Translations under genes and position numbers: made by a program | Part shown: positions 11,963 through 24,123 of the stretch, piece by piece | How positions within the stretch are numbered: the stretch's first letter is position 1 | Layout: each line of letters starts with the position of its first letter | Notes under the pieces: generated by a model | The model's database searches: none | What the model was told of the DNA's origin: nothing | The model's input: only the letters and a program-made list of their open reading frames with translations | DNA from: Artemisia argyi | Lineage: Eukaryota > Streptophyta > Magnoliopsida > Asterales > Asteraceae | DNA: 64,000 bases | Assembly (NCBI GenBank): GCA_030686995.1 | Contig: CM060698.1 | Coordinates: forward strand, 141,503,106 to 141,567,105 | Direction: 5' to 3'

Positions 11963-12891
11963 TATAACACCCTGAAACCGGGCCTAAGCATTTTATTACA
12001 AGATTTCCAATGGAATAGTTGACTATGACTTTTATAAGTTTTAAGAACTTACGGGATTGGTTAGTCAACCCGATAGTCAAACTATAAGTATTAAATGTTA
12101 TGTAAATAGTTATATAAAGTATGATGTGTCACAATCATAAGAAAAGTAGACGTAAGGGACTAAGGTTGTTAAGTGTTAAATGTGTTATATAGTTAGTGTG
12201 ACCAAAATATGAAGGATTGAACTCAAAACCTATTATGTCAAACGGCCAAAGACATAACTAACATATATCTGGATACTTATCATAGAATCTAAATGGTTCC
12301 AGAAATGTATAGGAGTGTGTGGGTATGTACGGTTTAGAGAGAAGAGGAGGGAAAGACCAAGTTTGATGGGCTAGTGATGAAGAGATTATGTTCCCAATTC
12401 AATAGTTAGTTCATACTAATGATCCTCCTCAAGTAAGTATCTCAATTAGTGATTTAATTGAAGAATTATAAGTTAGGGTTTATATACACAAATTGGGGAA
12501 TTTGGGTAAAAGATGTTTATAATCTAATTAAAGAAGTTATGATAATCATGGGTTAAGTTTTATTGAGTTTAGATAATAATTTAATAGGATTAATTATCAT
12601 ATAAATATTATATGATTATGTGATAGTTAAAGGTGATTAAAGAGGAGCTATGGTTGTGGTGACCATAATATAGTTAATTGATTTTGTGTTTATGACTTTA
12701 GTGAATTGGCTTAGATTGCAATAGTTGAGAATGATGATGAAGATGATGATGTGCTTGGTTTCATTAGCTTGGAATCAAGGTAAGTAAACCGGTTATAAGA
12801 TGATATTATATTGACTTCATCATGTTATGTGCTATGTGATTATATGTGAAGGTTATGGGATGTTTTGTGCTTATGTGAATGTAGATGTAAG

Positions 12892-13642
12892 CAGTGGCGG
12901 ACTCAGGAAATGCGGTCGAGGGGGGCATTCGAGCAAATAAAAAAATTTTGTATGTATGACTTGACACAAGTCGGGTCAGGTCGGGTGTAAATATGTGATT
13001 AAAAGTAACAAAGTTGCTTTACTTTCGTGTTTAAAAGAAACAAAAATACTCTATTAAGTTTAAGTCTTAAAAAAAAACTATACTATAATATACAATTATG
13101 GTATTTAACAAAAGAAAGATAAAAAGGTTTATAATTTAGTAAATATAGTACATAACAATTAAAAACTTATGTCTTTTTATAATATTACGTAGCTTATTTA
13201 TCTTAAATAAAAAGTTGGGTTGTTTACTGCATCGATAGGGGAATTTATTTTCTTGAATTTGATAGGTCTATGTAAACATCCAAGTACCCCACAACACATT
13301 CAAGTACTATATAATTAATTAATTTACCAACTTGCACCAACCAACCCCACCCACCCAAGTACCACTTTCCCAGTTTCCAATTTTCCAATTACAGGACCTT
13401 CTTCTCCATTATTCCGACGAACAAAAACACCATAAAACTCCATAAAAGAGCTTTAACATTTTAGAGCACTTTGATTTTTGGGAATCTCAGAGAGTATGGA
13501 GGGCATTCAGACAATTTAGCTGGGGGCACTCGGCATTTTTTTACTAATTTAAACTTTTTTCCTGCATATTCCGTGTGTCTGCAAGAACTCCCCCCCCCCC
13601 CCCCCCCCCCCCCCCGGTACTCTACACGTAGGTCCGCCCCTG
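12892..13642. mobile_element. hAT-type non-autonomous element, 751 bp
   Basis: The ends are cagtggcggactcagg and ggtccgcccctg, imperfect inverted repeats of the CAGNGGCGGA type. The flanking 8 bp target duplication GATGTAAG is exact (12884-12891 and 13643-13650). The element contains no transposase. Near its right end is a run of 26 C (13590-13615). It is nested inside the LTR-like element and so is younger than it. Confidence 0.85.
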
Positions 13643-14533
13643 GATGTAAGGTTAATGAGATGTAGCTTGCAATGGATGAGTTAGTTAAAGTGTGCTTAGG
13701 TGAGGTTGAGATAGATTAGTGATGCCTTAAGTAATTGAAGGTATGTGTTATGTTTAATGATTATAATGTATAAATGAATTATGAAGCATAATGTGTGAAT
13801 GATTATGATATTATGTTATAATCATTTTACTTACTAAGCCCCGTGCTTACGGTTTAGATATTTACCATGTTTTGTAGGTGCTTATGCTAAGCCGGTAAAG
13901 TTTGGACTAAGGCTTATGGATTGTTAGTGCGAAAGGTTATAAGGTTTGTAAGTGTGTCGTCAAGTGTTAAAGTATATGTTATGGTCATTGAAGTAATTGA
14001 GTTTTCAAACGGTATGTCATAACATGGGTCAAGTGTTTATGGCCATTTAAAGGGGTTTTTGGATTAATGTATGTTTGTACCAATTTTGGGATTGGAACGG
14101 GTCAATGGTTATGAATCAAGGTTGTCATGGTCTTTAATGTCAAATGTGTCTTTTGGTTCAGGTTTAAGCATTTGTTTTATGGTTAATGGTGTTATGGTTA
14201 AGTTGTGTATGCAAACGGGTCAAAACGGGTATTTTGGTATAATAACCGTCACTTTGTAAAGCACGTTTCCGCGAGTCATTATGACCAAGTTTATGCATAT
14301 ATTTGTTGTTTATAATGTCTTAATAAGTTCTGGAAGTTTTGGTGTCTTTCCGAGTAACAGAAGTCGTTTTTTCGAAAAATGGGTCAAAAGTGCATAAAAG
14401 AAATATGCAGAAAAAGGGGCGTTTGGGACAAGGTCATTTTTAATTAAATGTGTATTACATGTATTTAAATATAATTTTAAAGTGTTGATTTTATGTTTTA
14501 AGGTGTTACGGGTCATTTTGAGAAAAGTCCCAA

Positions 14534-14679
14534 TGAAGGTCCTTGAAGGGTATAAGTGCCAATAAAGGTCCTTAAAGGGTATAAGTGCCCATGAAGGTAT
14601 TTGAAGGGGTATACGTGCCAATGAAGGTTCTTGAAGGGTATAAGTGCCCATGAAGGTCCTTGAAGGGTATAAGTGCCAA
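14534..14679. repeat. minisatellite, five copies of a 29 bp unit
   Basis: The unit tgaaggtccttgaagggtat plus aagtgccaa repeats five times with a few changes, one copy being 30 bp. It lies within the LTR-like element. The minus-strand open frame across it is periodic only because of the repeat. Confidence 0.88.
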
Positions 14680-14952
14680 GAAAGGTCCCTTGTGCACAAG
14701 AAGGATTTCTTTTTCAGTTTTTTTTCGTTTTATTTATTTTGTATAAAATCAATCGTCGTTAGAAGTCGTATCACCCATCATTTTAAAGATAATTGAGTCT
14801 AGTTTCATTTAAAAATAGTCTAAAGGTCTGACTGTTAACAGATTTTTATTAATGGTCGAAAGAGTAACATAATACCTGTTAAAGTTGGGTCATTTCCGCG
14901 TAAAAGTTCAAATTTCAATGAATTTAAGTCGTGTTGTTCACGTGGTATTACA

Positions 14953-15600
14953 GAAACCAACTAGCTAAATACACTAACTAGCACACCAATAGGAATAAAC
15001 CACTTCAAAGAACAAGTATCACCAAAATCAACCAACATTTGCATATGAGGATAATAGTACGTCATCTGGGACTGCCTCCTTAAATAACCTTCCTAAAAGT
15101 AAAACCCAGTGTGAAAAACCTTGGTGAAGCAAAAAAGAGTAAGCTCTCATCTGTCACTCCAATCTGAGAACATAAACAAAGGTAAGCACACTTCCAAACG
15201 CCATAAAATCATCAAACGACCACAACTTCAAAAAAGCACGAATCATTAGTGATTAGAACAGATAAGGGAGTTATGCAACTTCCAGCGATGCAAGAACACC
15301 TTCACACTATTCGTCTTCTTAAATTTACACGAAAGAAGCTTGAGACGGACATTAGACTTAATCACTACAACATGATCCTTAGACCTCTTCTGATTCTTGA
15401 AAAGCCTACTATTCTGTTCTTGCCATATGAAATAACAAGAAGCCACAAACACAAGCTTAGCAATAACACTTGTAATAAAATCAATCTCAGGGACGATGAC
15501 ATATTACAAACACCGATATAAAACTTCATGTGATCCCAAACCTAAAAAGAAAACTTACAATCAAAGAAAATATGGTCATGTGAGTCAGGTTACTTAAAAG
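14953..15600 (-). pseudogene. LINE tail, copy 2, coding segment
   Basis: On the minus strand the frame at 15452-15246 reads VASCYFIWQEQNSRLFKNQK and later VRLKLLSCKFKKT, the conserved end of plant LINE reverse-transcriptase proteins. It is collinear with copy 1 and interrupted upstream by the LTR-like insertion. Stops and shifts elsewhere show that it is dead. Confidence 0.72.
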
Positions 15601-15655
15601 TTAAAACTAATTATACAAAATTAAAAGTATTTATGTAAAATTCAAAATCACAAAA

Positions 15656-15658
15656 TAA

Positions 15659-15693
<35 letters not shown>

Positions 15694-17913
15694 TTTTAAT
15701 TAATGACGATTTTCGTATAATGAGGTAAGTGTCAAGGATTAATTATGTAACTTTTCATTTACGGATGGTTTTGTAAAGTTAACTAACTAAAAAGGACTAT
15801 TTCTTTACTTACTTGTTACAGTTTAAAGTTAACTGAGGGACAATCTTTAATGACATGTGATGATATGGACGTTTTTTGCAATTTTTAGGTACTACTTGCG
15901 TAATTGTTTGTAAACCATGGGGGACTATTTCTACCCTTTTTCAGAGAAAATTACTGTTAACTTTTTGTTACACAAACAATCTCTAGATTTAATTGAGAGA
16001 CATCTTTGTAATGGGAAGTAATGACACAGATGTTTTGTGCAATTTTTCTGAAACTGTTTATGTAAACGTCTATCAACTGCAGGGACTATTTTTGCCATTT
16101 CTTTATGAGAATTGACTGCTCATTGAACAATAATTTCCCCTGAAAATTGTTAATATTTAAAATGTAGTTTCCAAATACATGTGATCTTGATAAAAGGAAA
16201 TACAAAGTGGGATTTTCTTTATGTACGATATTCGCTATCATATGAGTAAACATTTTCTGATTTTTTCTAACGTATATCATGCTAGTTTTGACTAGCACTT
16301 GCCTCTTTTTAAATTAAGAAGGTACAAATAGAAAATATTAATTAAATTCAAAAATAACATGGTACTTAAAAATAACAAGGACTAACCCCGATTTTCAGTT
16401 GTTTCTTGCTAACCCAATCCGCTTCAAAATCTTGATATTAAGTACCATGTTATTTTTACTTCAAAATCATGTTCTAATCGCATAGTTTTATCAAAAGGGT
16501 TTTGTGCCCACTAGGCACATGATTAAACGTATTAAATGAACACATGTTTTTCTTTTATATCAAAAAAACACATTTAATGAACATTGATTATAGCTAAAAA
16601 TTACTTTAATTATATGCATTTTATGACTTAATTAACTTGAACATTCTTTTTTTATGTACTTTAACATGTGTCAAGTGGCACATATTAGCAAAACGCTTTA
16701 TCAAAATAGTAATCGATAATTTTGAAGTTGAAACCAAAAGTTCAACATTTATATATTTCATTTTTTTTTCTTTTTTTTTTACAATTTTTTATTTTTATTA
16801 TTATTATTATTTTTAATCATGTGAAAGTATGAAGGTTTTACAAGAATAAGTTTATTTGAATCATGTTAAATAAGTATATGCGGAGTAAAGGTGAAACATT
16901 TCTATGCTAAGCAACTAGAGGGGCTCAAGAAACAAAGACTTTGTTGACTCGCAGGCTCGTAGCCATAGCTTTGTTAGGCAACTTTTTATATGGTTTTATT
17001 TCGTACATCTTTAACATAAAAATATGAATACGAAAAAAATAATAATAATAATAAATAAATAAATTATGCTACATCCGAACAACAAAGAAAAGTGACTTTT
17101 TAAATATATATATTTTTTTCTTTTCTTTGATTAACTCAATCAAAACATGTCATTACATTTTATTTGAATTTTTTTTTTTTTTTTTTTTTTCTTTTAGCAA
17201 AAAAAATTAAATTAAATTAAATTAAAAGCCTCGTGTGTGTCATTAGCTAACAACGTTTCGAGGATTTTCGTCTGCTTTGGTTTGATTCGCACATTCACAT
17301 TACCATTATTTTTAAAATTTTGTAAGGATTCTATCGGTTAGAATAAATTATTTAAAGATACAACTATGAAAAGTTAGTTAACTGGAATAAAATTATCAAA
17401 GCATGCCAATAAACAACATATGAAAAAAGTTTCACCTCATCAGACGTGAGGTCAATCATTTGTGTTTCATAATTTCCAGCTAACATGAACATCAGACTCA
17501 ATTAGAGACAATCAACTTGTGCAAGTGTATGTTTTAAAGGTCAACACAAAAATTAAATAACGTTTCGAAGATCATAATAATCTACTACAGACGCAAAACC
17601 AATTCAACAATTTGGACACGATTAACAAATTGGTCAGCCAAACGGTTTTCACATGTTAAAAATAAGAAAAACCCCAACGTATAAGCCATGATTGTCATAG
17701 GCTCTCGTCAGTCAAATTTGGCTTGAAGCTTATCCAAAACTACTTCGTTATCGACAAACGATAACCAAACCAACCTTCTCCGTGCATAAAAGTACTAATA
17801 TCACCAACCGATTAATGAACAAAAAGAAAGACTCCAAAGTCCAAACACTACAGATAAAGAAAACCTTGTGTGTGTGTGTTTAAAAGCGCACACGAGCATT
17901 GCGTCTTTGGTCT
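15656..17913. other. gene-poor AT-rich spacer
   Basis: No gene was recognised. An (aat)n run lies at about 15660-15690, ttatt runs at 16795-16815, and aata runs at 17040-17065. A third partial copy of the duplicated block (tttccaaatacatgtgatct with following bases) lies at 16168-16280, matching 8778 and 11197. The right end downstream of 17914 is the 3' flank of the minus-strand kinase gene. Confidence 0.55.
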
Positions 17914-19005
17914 CTAAGCAGTACCATTGCTTTCGTCATCATCAATCTCCAAAAACGGATCCTTAAGAAGCTCAGCTGCAGAAGGTCTGACTCGTGGCTG
18001 GCCAATGCACTTTACAATGAAAGCTTTTAATTCTGGATCTTTGACTTTGTTAAGAGCTAGAGGCATCACACCCTTTGTAACTTTGTTGTATATTTGGGCA
18101 ATACAGTTGCATTCCACGTATGGTATCTCCATTGTATCCATTTCTAGTAAGCACAGTCCAAACGAGTATATGTCCACTAACTCATTGTAATCCTCTTCGT
18201 ATAGCTCGGGTGCCATGTACTCTGGTGTCCCTATCAGTGAATGAGCCACGTGGCTTTTCCCTACAACCGCTGCTAAACCCAAATCACCAATCTTAACCTG
18301 AACATGTACATTAGAAGTCAGTAATCATTTAAAGCAATGACACAACTTATGTGCAATGATATACGACTGTTCTTGAAAGACGTTTCATTAAACAAATGAC
18401 AACTTATAAAACATATCCTAACATCTACAGTGATGTAAACAGTGGCTCGGTAATATACTTAATTCTGTTTGGTTCCATACTTCCGTACAGTTGGTTGACA
18501 AATACTGAGCTTAGTAAAGTTATCACAGACAAAAATCCAGACACATGTGATCTTTTGCAGAGCTAGTAGCAATGACCATAGCAAACAGAATAACTAATTA
18601 AAAACCAATTTTAACGTGTTCATATGCATAGGAAGTCAGTAAACCTATAGATGAGAACATATTCGCTTTGCAGACCGTTGATCATGTGGATTTGTTGAAG
18701 GTTTTCTACCTCTTCATTTTATCATTATGCAAAAATTTAACTTTGTTTAACATATCCCCATTTATTTATTATATGGATTCTTGCTTTGCTGGTCTTTTTT
18801 TCGATACAAATGGTTTCATCGACTCTCTTTTCTACAGAAACATGTGGTTGATGTTCGAGCTGAGGTAAGCAACTGAATTCTCTAATAATCTGAATCTCGG
18901 TTTGGCATTTCACTCTGTTGGTTCTAAGATGATTTTAATTAACTTAGTAATTGCTGTGCTAGATGTGATTCAATAATTTACCTCTAATACCATCTGATTT
19001 CATCA

Positions 19006-19072
<67 letters not shown>

Positions 19073-20009
19073 TACTTGAACAATGACCATCATTTTCTAG
19101 AGATGGCAACATTGCGTCTATGGTGGATAGTGCAACAAGTCAAACTGGTAACCTTTCACCCAGTTTAAAACGGACTCACAAACATCTTTTTACTTTGTAA
19201 ACAAATTTATGTGCTAAATATGATTACAAAGCCAATATTAGCATCAAGATAATTTAACAGCAACTTAGGAGCTTACTTTTGAATATGGACGACTGATAAC
19301 CCGTTCAATCCTTTTGACCCGTTTTGTTTTAAAGTTTAGTCCTTAAGCTCAAAAGCTTTACCCATTTGACACATCAGATATAAAACACAACCAAATTAAC
19401 ACACCTTCCCAAATACTCCCAATCCCATTCCCATATTCGAACCAAGCACACATAATAAAGATGTAAAGCACAGGTAATATCGAAATTGAAATCAGAGAGC
19501 ATATTTACCTTTCCAATATTGCCATTGATGAAGATGTTGCTACAATTGAGATCTCTATGAATGACACATGGCTCGTGGGTGTGCAAATAATCCAAGCCTT
19601 TCAGAATCTGTCTTGACCACTTCTTTAAGGCTTTTAGTGACACACGCTTATGTTTCTTCCTGTAATCCCTCAAATTCCCTGATGCACAAGCCTCTGTAAT
19701 AAAGTTCAAGTGGTTGTTCTCAGAATCCCTCCAGAAACCGTAAAGAACTATGAGGTTTTCATTCTTCAAAGTCTTTAGCAGTTTTATTTCTGAATATAGT
19801 CTCTTTACAGCACTCGGGTCTCCAGTGAAATTCCTTAGTTTGACTTGATTCCAAGCAATGTCTCTACCTTCTTCTAGATCAAATCCCCTGTAGACATTTT
19901 TAACAGCGCCAGAGCCTAAAAGTTCAGGGTACCGACCATATCTTCCTGTTGGATCAACCTCAACAAATGGCTCTCTGTCTTCAGATGAATCAGTACTTTG
20001 CGTTTGCAT
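17914..20009 (-). CDS. WNK11-like: WNK11-type serine/threonine protein kinase, 294 aa, 2 coding exons
   Basis: Coding exons are 20009-19509 (167 codons) and 18297-17914 (127 codons plus stop), with donor ggaaag/gtaaat and acceptor catgttcag/gtt. The kinase fold starts at about residue 25. The glycine loop [10 protein letters not shown] (31-40) carries the loop lysine (K37), and the usual strand-3 lysine is absent (AWNQV, 52-56), the defining WNK arrangement. HRDLNCSN (151-158) has N in place of the common K, as I recall for plant WNK11-like kinases. GDLG (171-174) replaces DFG, and GTPEYMAPE follows at 190-198. The short C-terminus after the kinase domain fits the small WNK8/WNK11 group rather than long WNKs. 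Plant WNKs act in stress, flowering-time and ion signalling; the substrate here is unknown. The 1.2 kb coding intron holds a 64-base A run. Confidence 0.9.
18298..19508 (-). other. coding intron of the WNK gene with retroposed-looking A run
   Basis: The intron lies between the two kinase exons. It contains an uninterrupted run of 64 A at 19007-19070, and the sequence just left of it (cctctaataccatctgattt) ends like a degenerate initiator-tRNA primer-type word in reverse. A small open frame at 18668-18868 has no recognisable domain. An inserted retroelement fragment is possible but its ends were not found. Confidence 0.5.
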
Positions 20010-20031
20010 CTTGTAGATCAGCTATATATAC

Positions 20032-22518
20032 TACACAAGGTGAAATATTATTCAGTATACTAAAAAAAAAAGGTGACAACAGTTAAAGTATTTGATGTTC
20101 AATGCTGAATTATACGGTTAACAATCTGTTCGATACAATGAAGTTGTACACAATAAACAAAGTTTCAACAGCTTAATTAGGTGGTGTTTGGGATTTCTTA
20201 TTATAGCTGTGTTTGTTTCGGATTTCGCTTCTGCTGTGACAAAAGATTTAATCAGATAAGCAATAGTTTGAGAGTTTGGTGTGCCTTACTTTTATGGATT
20301 TAAGAGGTAAAACAGTCAAATTTAGATAAACAATTGAAATAAGCAGGTCACACTACAGATGATAGAGAAAAACATACAGATCCTACTAGCACACTCCACA
20401 TTAGCAAAAATCTCGAGCTCCATAAAAATAGCAACATATTACAATAGCTCATCTAATAAATTACCTTCTACACTTAGCCATTCAATCAATATATTCAAAA
20501 TAGTATCATATAACAACATTAATCATATAATAACGTTCACAAGTTCAACAATCAACATTAACAACGATCCAATCTACTACACGATTAAGCATGCCAAATC
20601 ACGCATAAATCCCAAAAACTCGATAAAATCAGTAACGCCAAGTCAAACTAAAGTTACAATTCATCTTTATTAACATCAAATCGAATCTAGTAATCAAATA
20701 TCGAATAACATCAATCACACTAAATTAACAACAATCCAATCTATTGCTTTATTAGGAATGCAAAATCACAACGGAATCACACAGATATCCTCGAAATTCA
20801 CCAAAATCAGTAGCATGAGCTAAACTAGCGTTATAGTTCAGCAATACTACCACCTATTAAAATCTAATCATACCAAACAAAACATGATCTATTACGCGGT
20901 TAGCCATGCAAAATCACATCTTAACACACAGAAATCTCGAGAAATCAACAAAATCATGAAAATCAGTAGAACAATAGTTACAGTTACGATTACGTATCAG
21001 CAATACTCACATCGAGTAACAAATCATCATATTTTAATACAGATAACCTAAACATTCTCAACAGAAAGATTTCAACTATCGTTATGATGCAGCAACATTT
21101 ACATCGATTAACATCAAATCGATTCAAGTATTCAACATAGTCATTACATCACATAGCAACAATAATCACATTTTAACACTCACATGCTCTCCAATCTGAT
21201 CTATAATGCGATTAGGCACACAAAATCACACTTAAACTCAACAAAATCATAAAACACAGTAGTATGAGTTAACCAGCAATATTAACATCAAAACGAGCCT
21301 AATTAATAAATCATCTTCTTTTACAATTACCTAACATATTCACAATATCACATATTCTAATGTCGGCCTTATTGAACATTCAATATTAACAGCAAACCGA
21401 TTTTGCTTTTTAGGCACACCAAAACACACTTAAACTCAACAAAATCACGAAATTCATATCAGTAAAGCGACTTAAACTGGCGTTACATTTACGGTTAAGA
21501 TTCAGCAATATTAACATCAATAACACATTTAAACTCAGCAATATCATTTAAACCAGTAGCGTGGCCTTAAAAGCAACCAAATAAAATCATCTTCGACATT
21601 TACTTTTCACAATCACAATATCACACATTTTAATGTTCACATGTTCATTATATAAATTAACAACAAAAAGCACAACAAAATCATGTACATCAGTAGCGTG
21701 AAGTTACATATCAGCAATACTTACATGGGGGTAATACCAAAATAAAGCATCATACTTGTCAAAAATAGCACTTTTGAGTAGCGAACTTTTTTTTTTTCCT
21801 CATTGGGGTATTAAACTTTCATTTTTGGCCTCTTTGACGCATTTTGTGGCGTTTTTATGACATTTTTGCCCCTGGATTTTTAATAATTTGAGGGGCAAAA
21901 ACGTCACAAAGTGCCTCAAAGTGACCAAAAAATTGAAGTTTAGTACCCCAATGAGGAAAAAAAAAAAAGTTCGCTACTCAAAAATGCTATTTTTGACAAG
22001 TATGATGCTTTATTTTGGTATTACCCCTACTTACATGTATAAATTCTCCAAAAGCAAGGTGAAGAACGGACTTACATGTATAGATTAATATCAATTCGAA
22101 TCAGCTGCTACATCCTCATCTACACATAACTATAATCACATACATTCTAACGTACACATCTATAATACGCTAAATCGTAACTAGCCCTAGAAATTCAACA
22201 AAATCACAGTCAGTAGAGCGAGTTTAGCTACGTTACAGTTACAGTTATGATTCAGCAATACTAACCTAATAAATCATCATCATGACATTCTAACGTACAC
22301 ATGTTCATCGATTGATATAGGCAACAATCCGATCTAAAACACAATCAGCCATGCATAATCACATAAAAACTAATCAAAATCACGTAAAAACAGTTACACA
22401 AGCTAAACTAGCTAGGGTTACGATTCAGATATCAATTAACATCAAAATATATATAAGCAGTTATATATATATAATAGAATAACGGAATTTGATTAAAATA
22501 GTTGTTATGGAGATTGTA
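20032..22518 (-). other. probable 5' UTR intron of the WNK gene, 2.5 kb
   Basis: On the minus strand a donor-like ctttcag/gtacaatc lies at 22518 and an acceptor-like gtgtag lies about 25 bases before the ATG. A spliced leader would fit the long gap to a plausible upstream promoter near 22550-22700. The intron is rich in ancient degenerate repeats (see findings) and contains the foldback element at 21728-22027. Splicing is inferred, not shown. Confidence 0.5.
21728..22027. mobile_element. Mutator-like foldback MITE, 300 bp
   Basis: The element is almost a perfect inverted repeat along its full length. It begins GGGGTAATACCAAAATAAAG and ends with its complement. The flanks carry an exact 10 bp target duplication TACTTACATG (21718-21727 and 22028-22037). 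The centre is a short loop near 21875. A transcript would fold into a hairpin of well over 100 bp. It has no coding capacity. Confidence 0.93.
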
Positions 22519-23866
<1,348 letters not shown>

Positions 23867-24123
23867 TAAGGGTGAGCGTATCGGATCGTGTACCAGATCA
23901 AATCGAGAAACCGGACTGGACCAAACCTATTTTTCAGTCCTCGGTCCACACTTTACTTTATGTTCGGTCTGGTCTTACGTACAACTGGCTAGTATTGCCT
24001 TATCGGACAGGACCGACCCGGACCAGACCGAACACATTCGGTCCGTGGTTTTGGGTTAAAACGGTCTTGATCCGGTTCCTTTTTTTTCGGTCTAGTCCGT
24101 TTTTTACCCGATGCTCACACTTA
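23867..24123. mobile_element. hAT-type MITE, 257 bp
   Basis: The ends are TAAGGGTGAGCGTATCGG and CCGATGCTCACACTTA, imperfect inverted repeats. The flanks are TCCGAAAC (23859-23866) and TCTGAAAC (24124-24131), an 8 bp target duplication with one change. The interior is built from ggaccggac-type and reverse words. Non-coding. Confidence 0.78.

Larger units (their letters stand above)
11963..14952. mobile_element. LTR-like element (probable solo LTR), 2,990 bp, with nested hAT
   Basis: The element begins TATAACACCC and ends GGTATTACA, matching the TGTAACACCC...GGTRTTACA termini common on long LTRs of plant Ty3-type elements. Flanks are GAAAT (11958-11962) and GAAAC (14953-14957), a 5 bp target duplication with one change. 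The uninterrupted sequence at 9860-9880 of the paralogous copy is the empty site. No polyprotein is visible. Removing the nested hAT leaves 2.24 kb, so a solo LTR is the simplest reading. Assignment to a chromovirus such as Tekay is a guess from the end sequences and length. Confidence 0.68.
8010..15655. repeat. tandem duplication of a ~2.5 kb block, both copies later invaded
   Basis: Copy 1 spans about 8010-10600 and copy 2 about 10606-15655. Matching landmarks are gagttgtcttttaaggttta (8010) with aaagttgtcttagggttta (10605), the taaacgtgtatttactcat words (8590 and 11018), the tggtataagttattttaaga words (9208 and 11628), and the LINE tail ending ggttacttaaaagttaaaac (10527 and 15588). After removing the MITE in copy 1 and the 3 kb element in copy 2 the two are collinear. 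Within each copy a shorter block containing tcagcaatgtatgtca is itself repeated twice. Confidence 0.8.

Noticed and set aside
13471..13665. Frame with a run of prolines
   Set aside because: The prolines come from 26 C inside a hAT element.
20181..20330. MITE with ggtggtgtttggga start
   Set aside because: Only one end is recognisable, with no inverted partner or target duplication.
20359..20673. 104-codon plus-strand frame
   Set aside because: It lies in the leader intron repeats of the WNK gene, has skewed Ser/Asn/Ile composition and no homologous motif.
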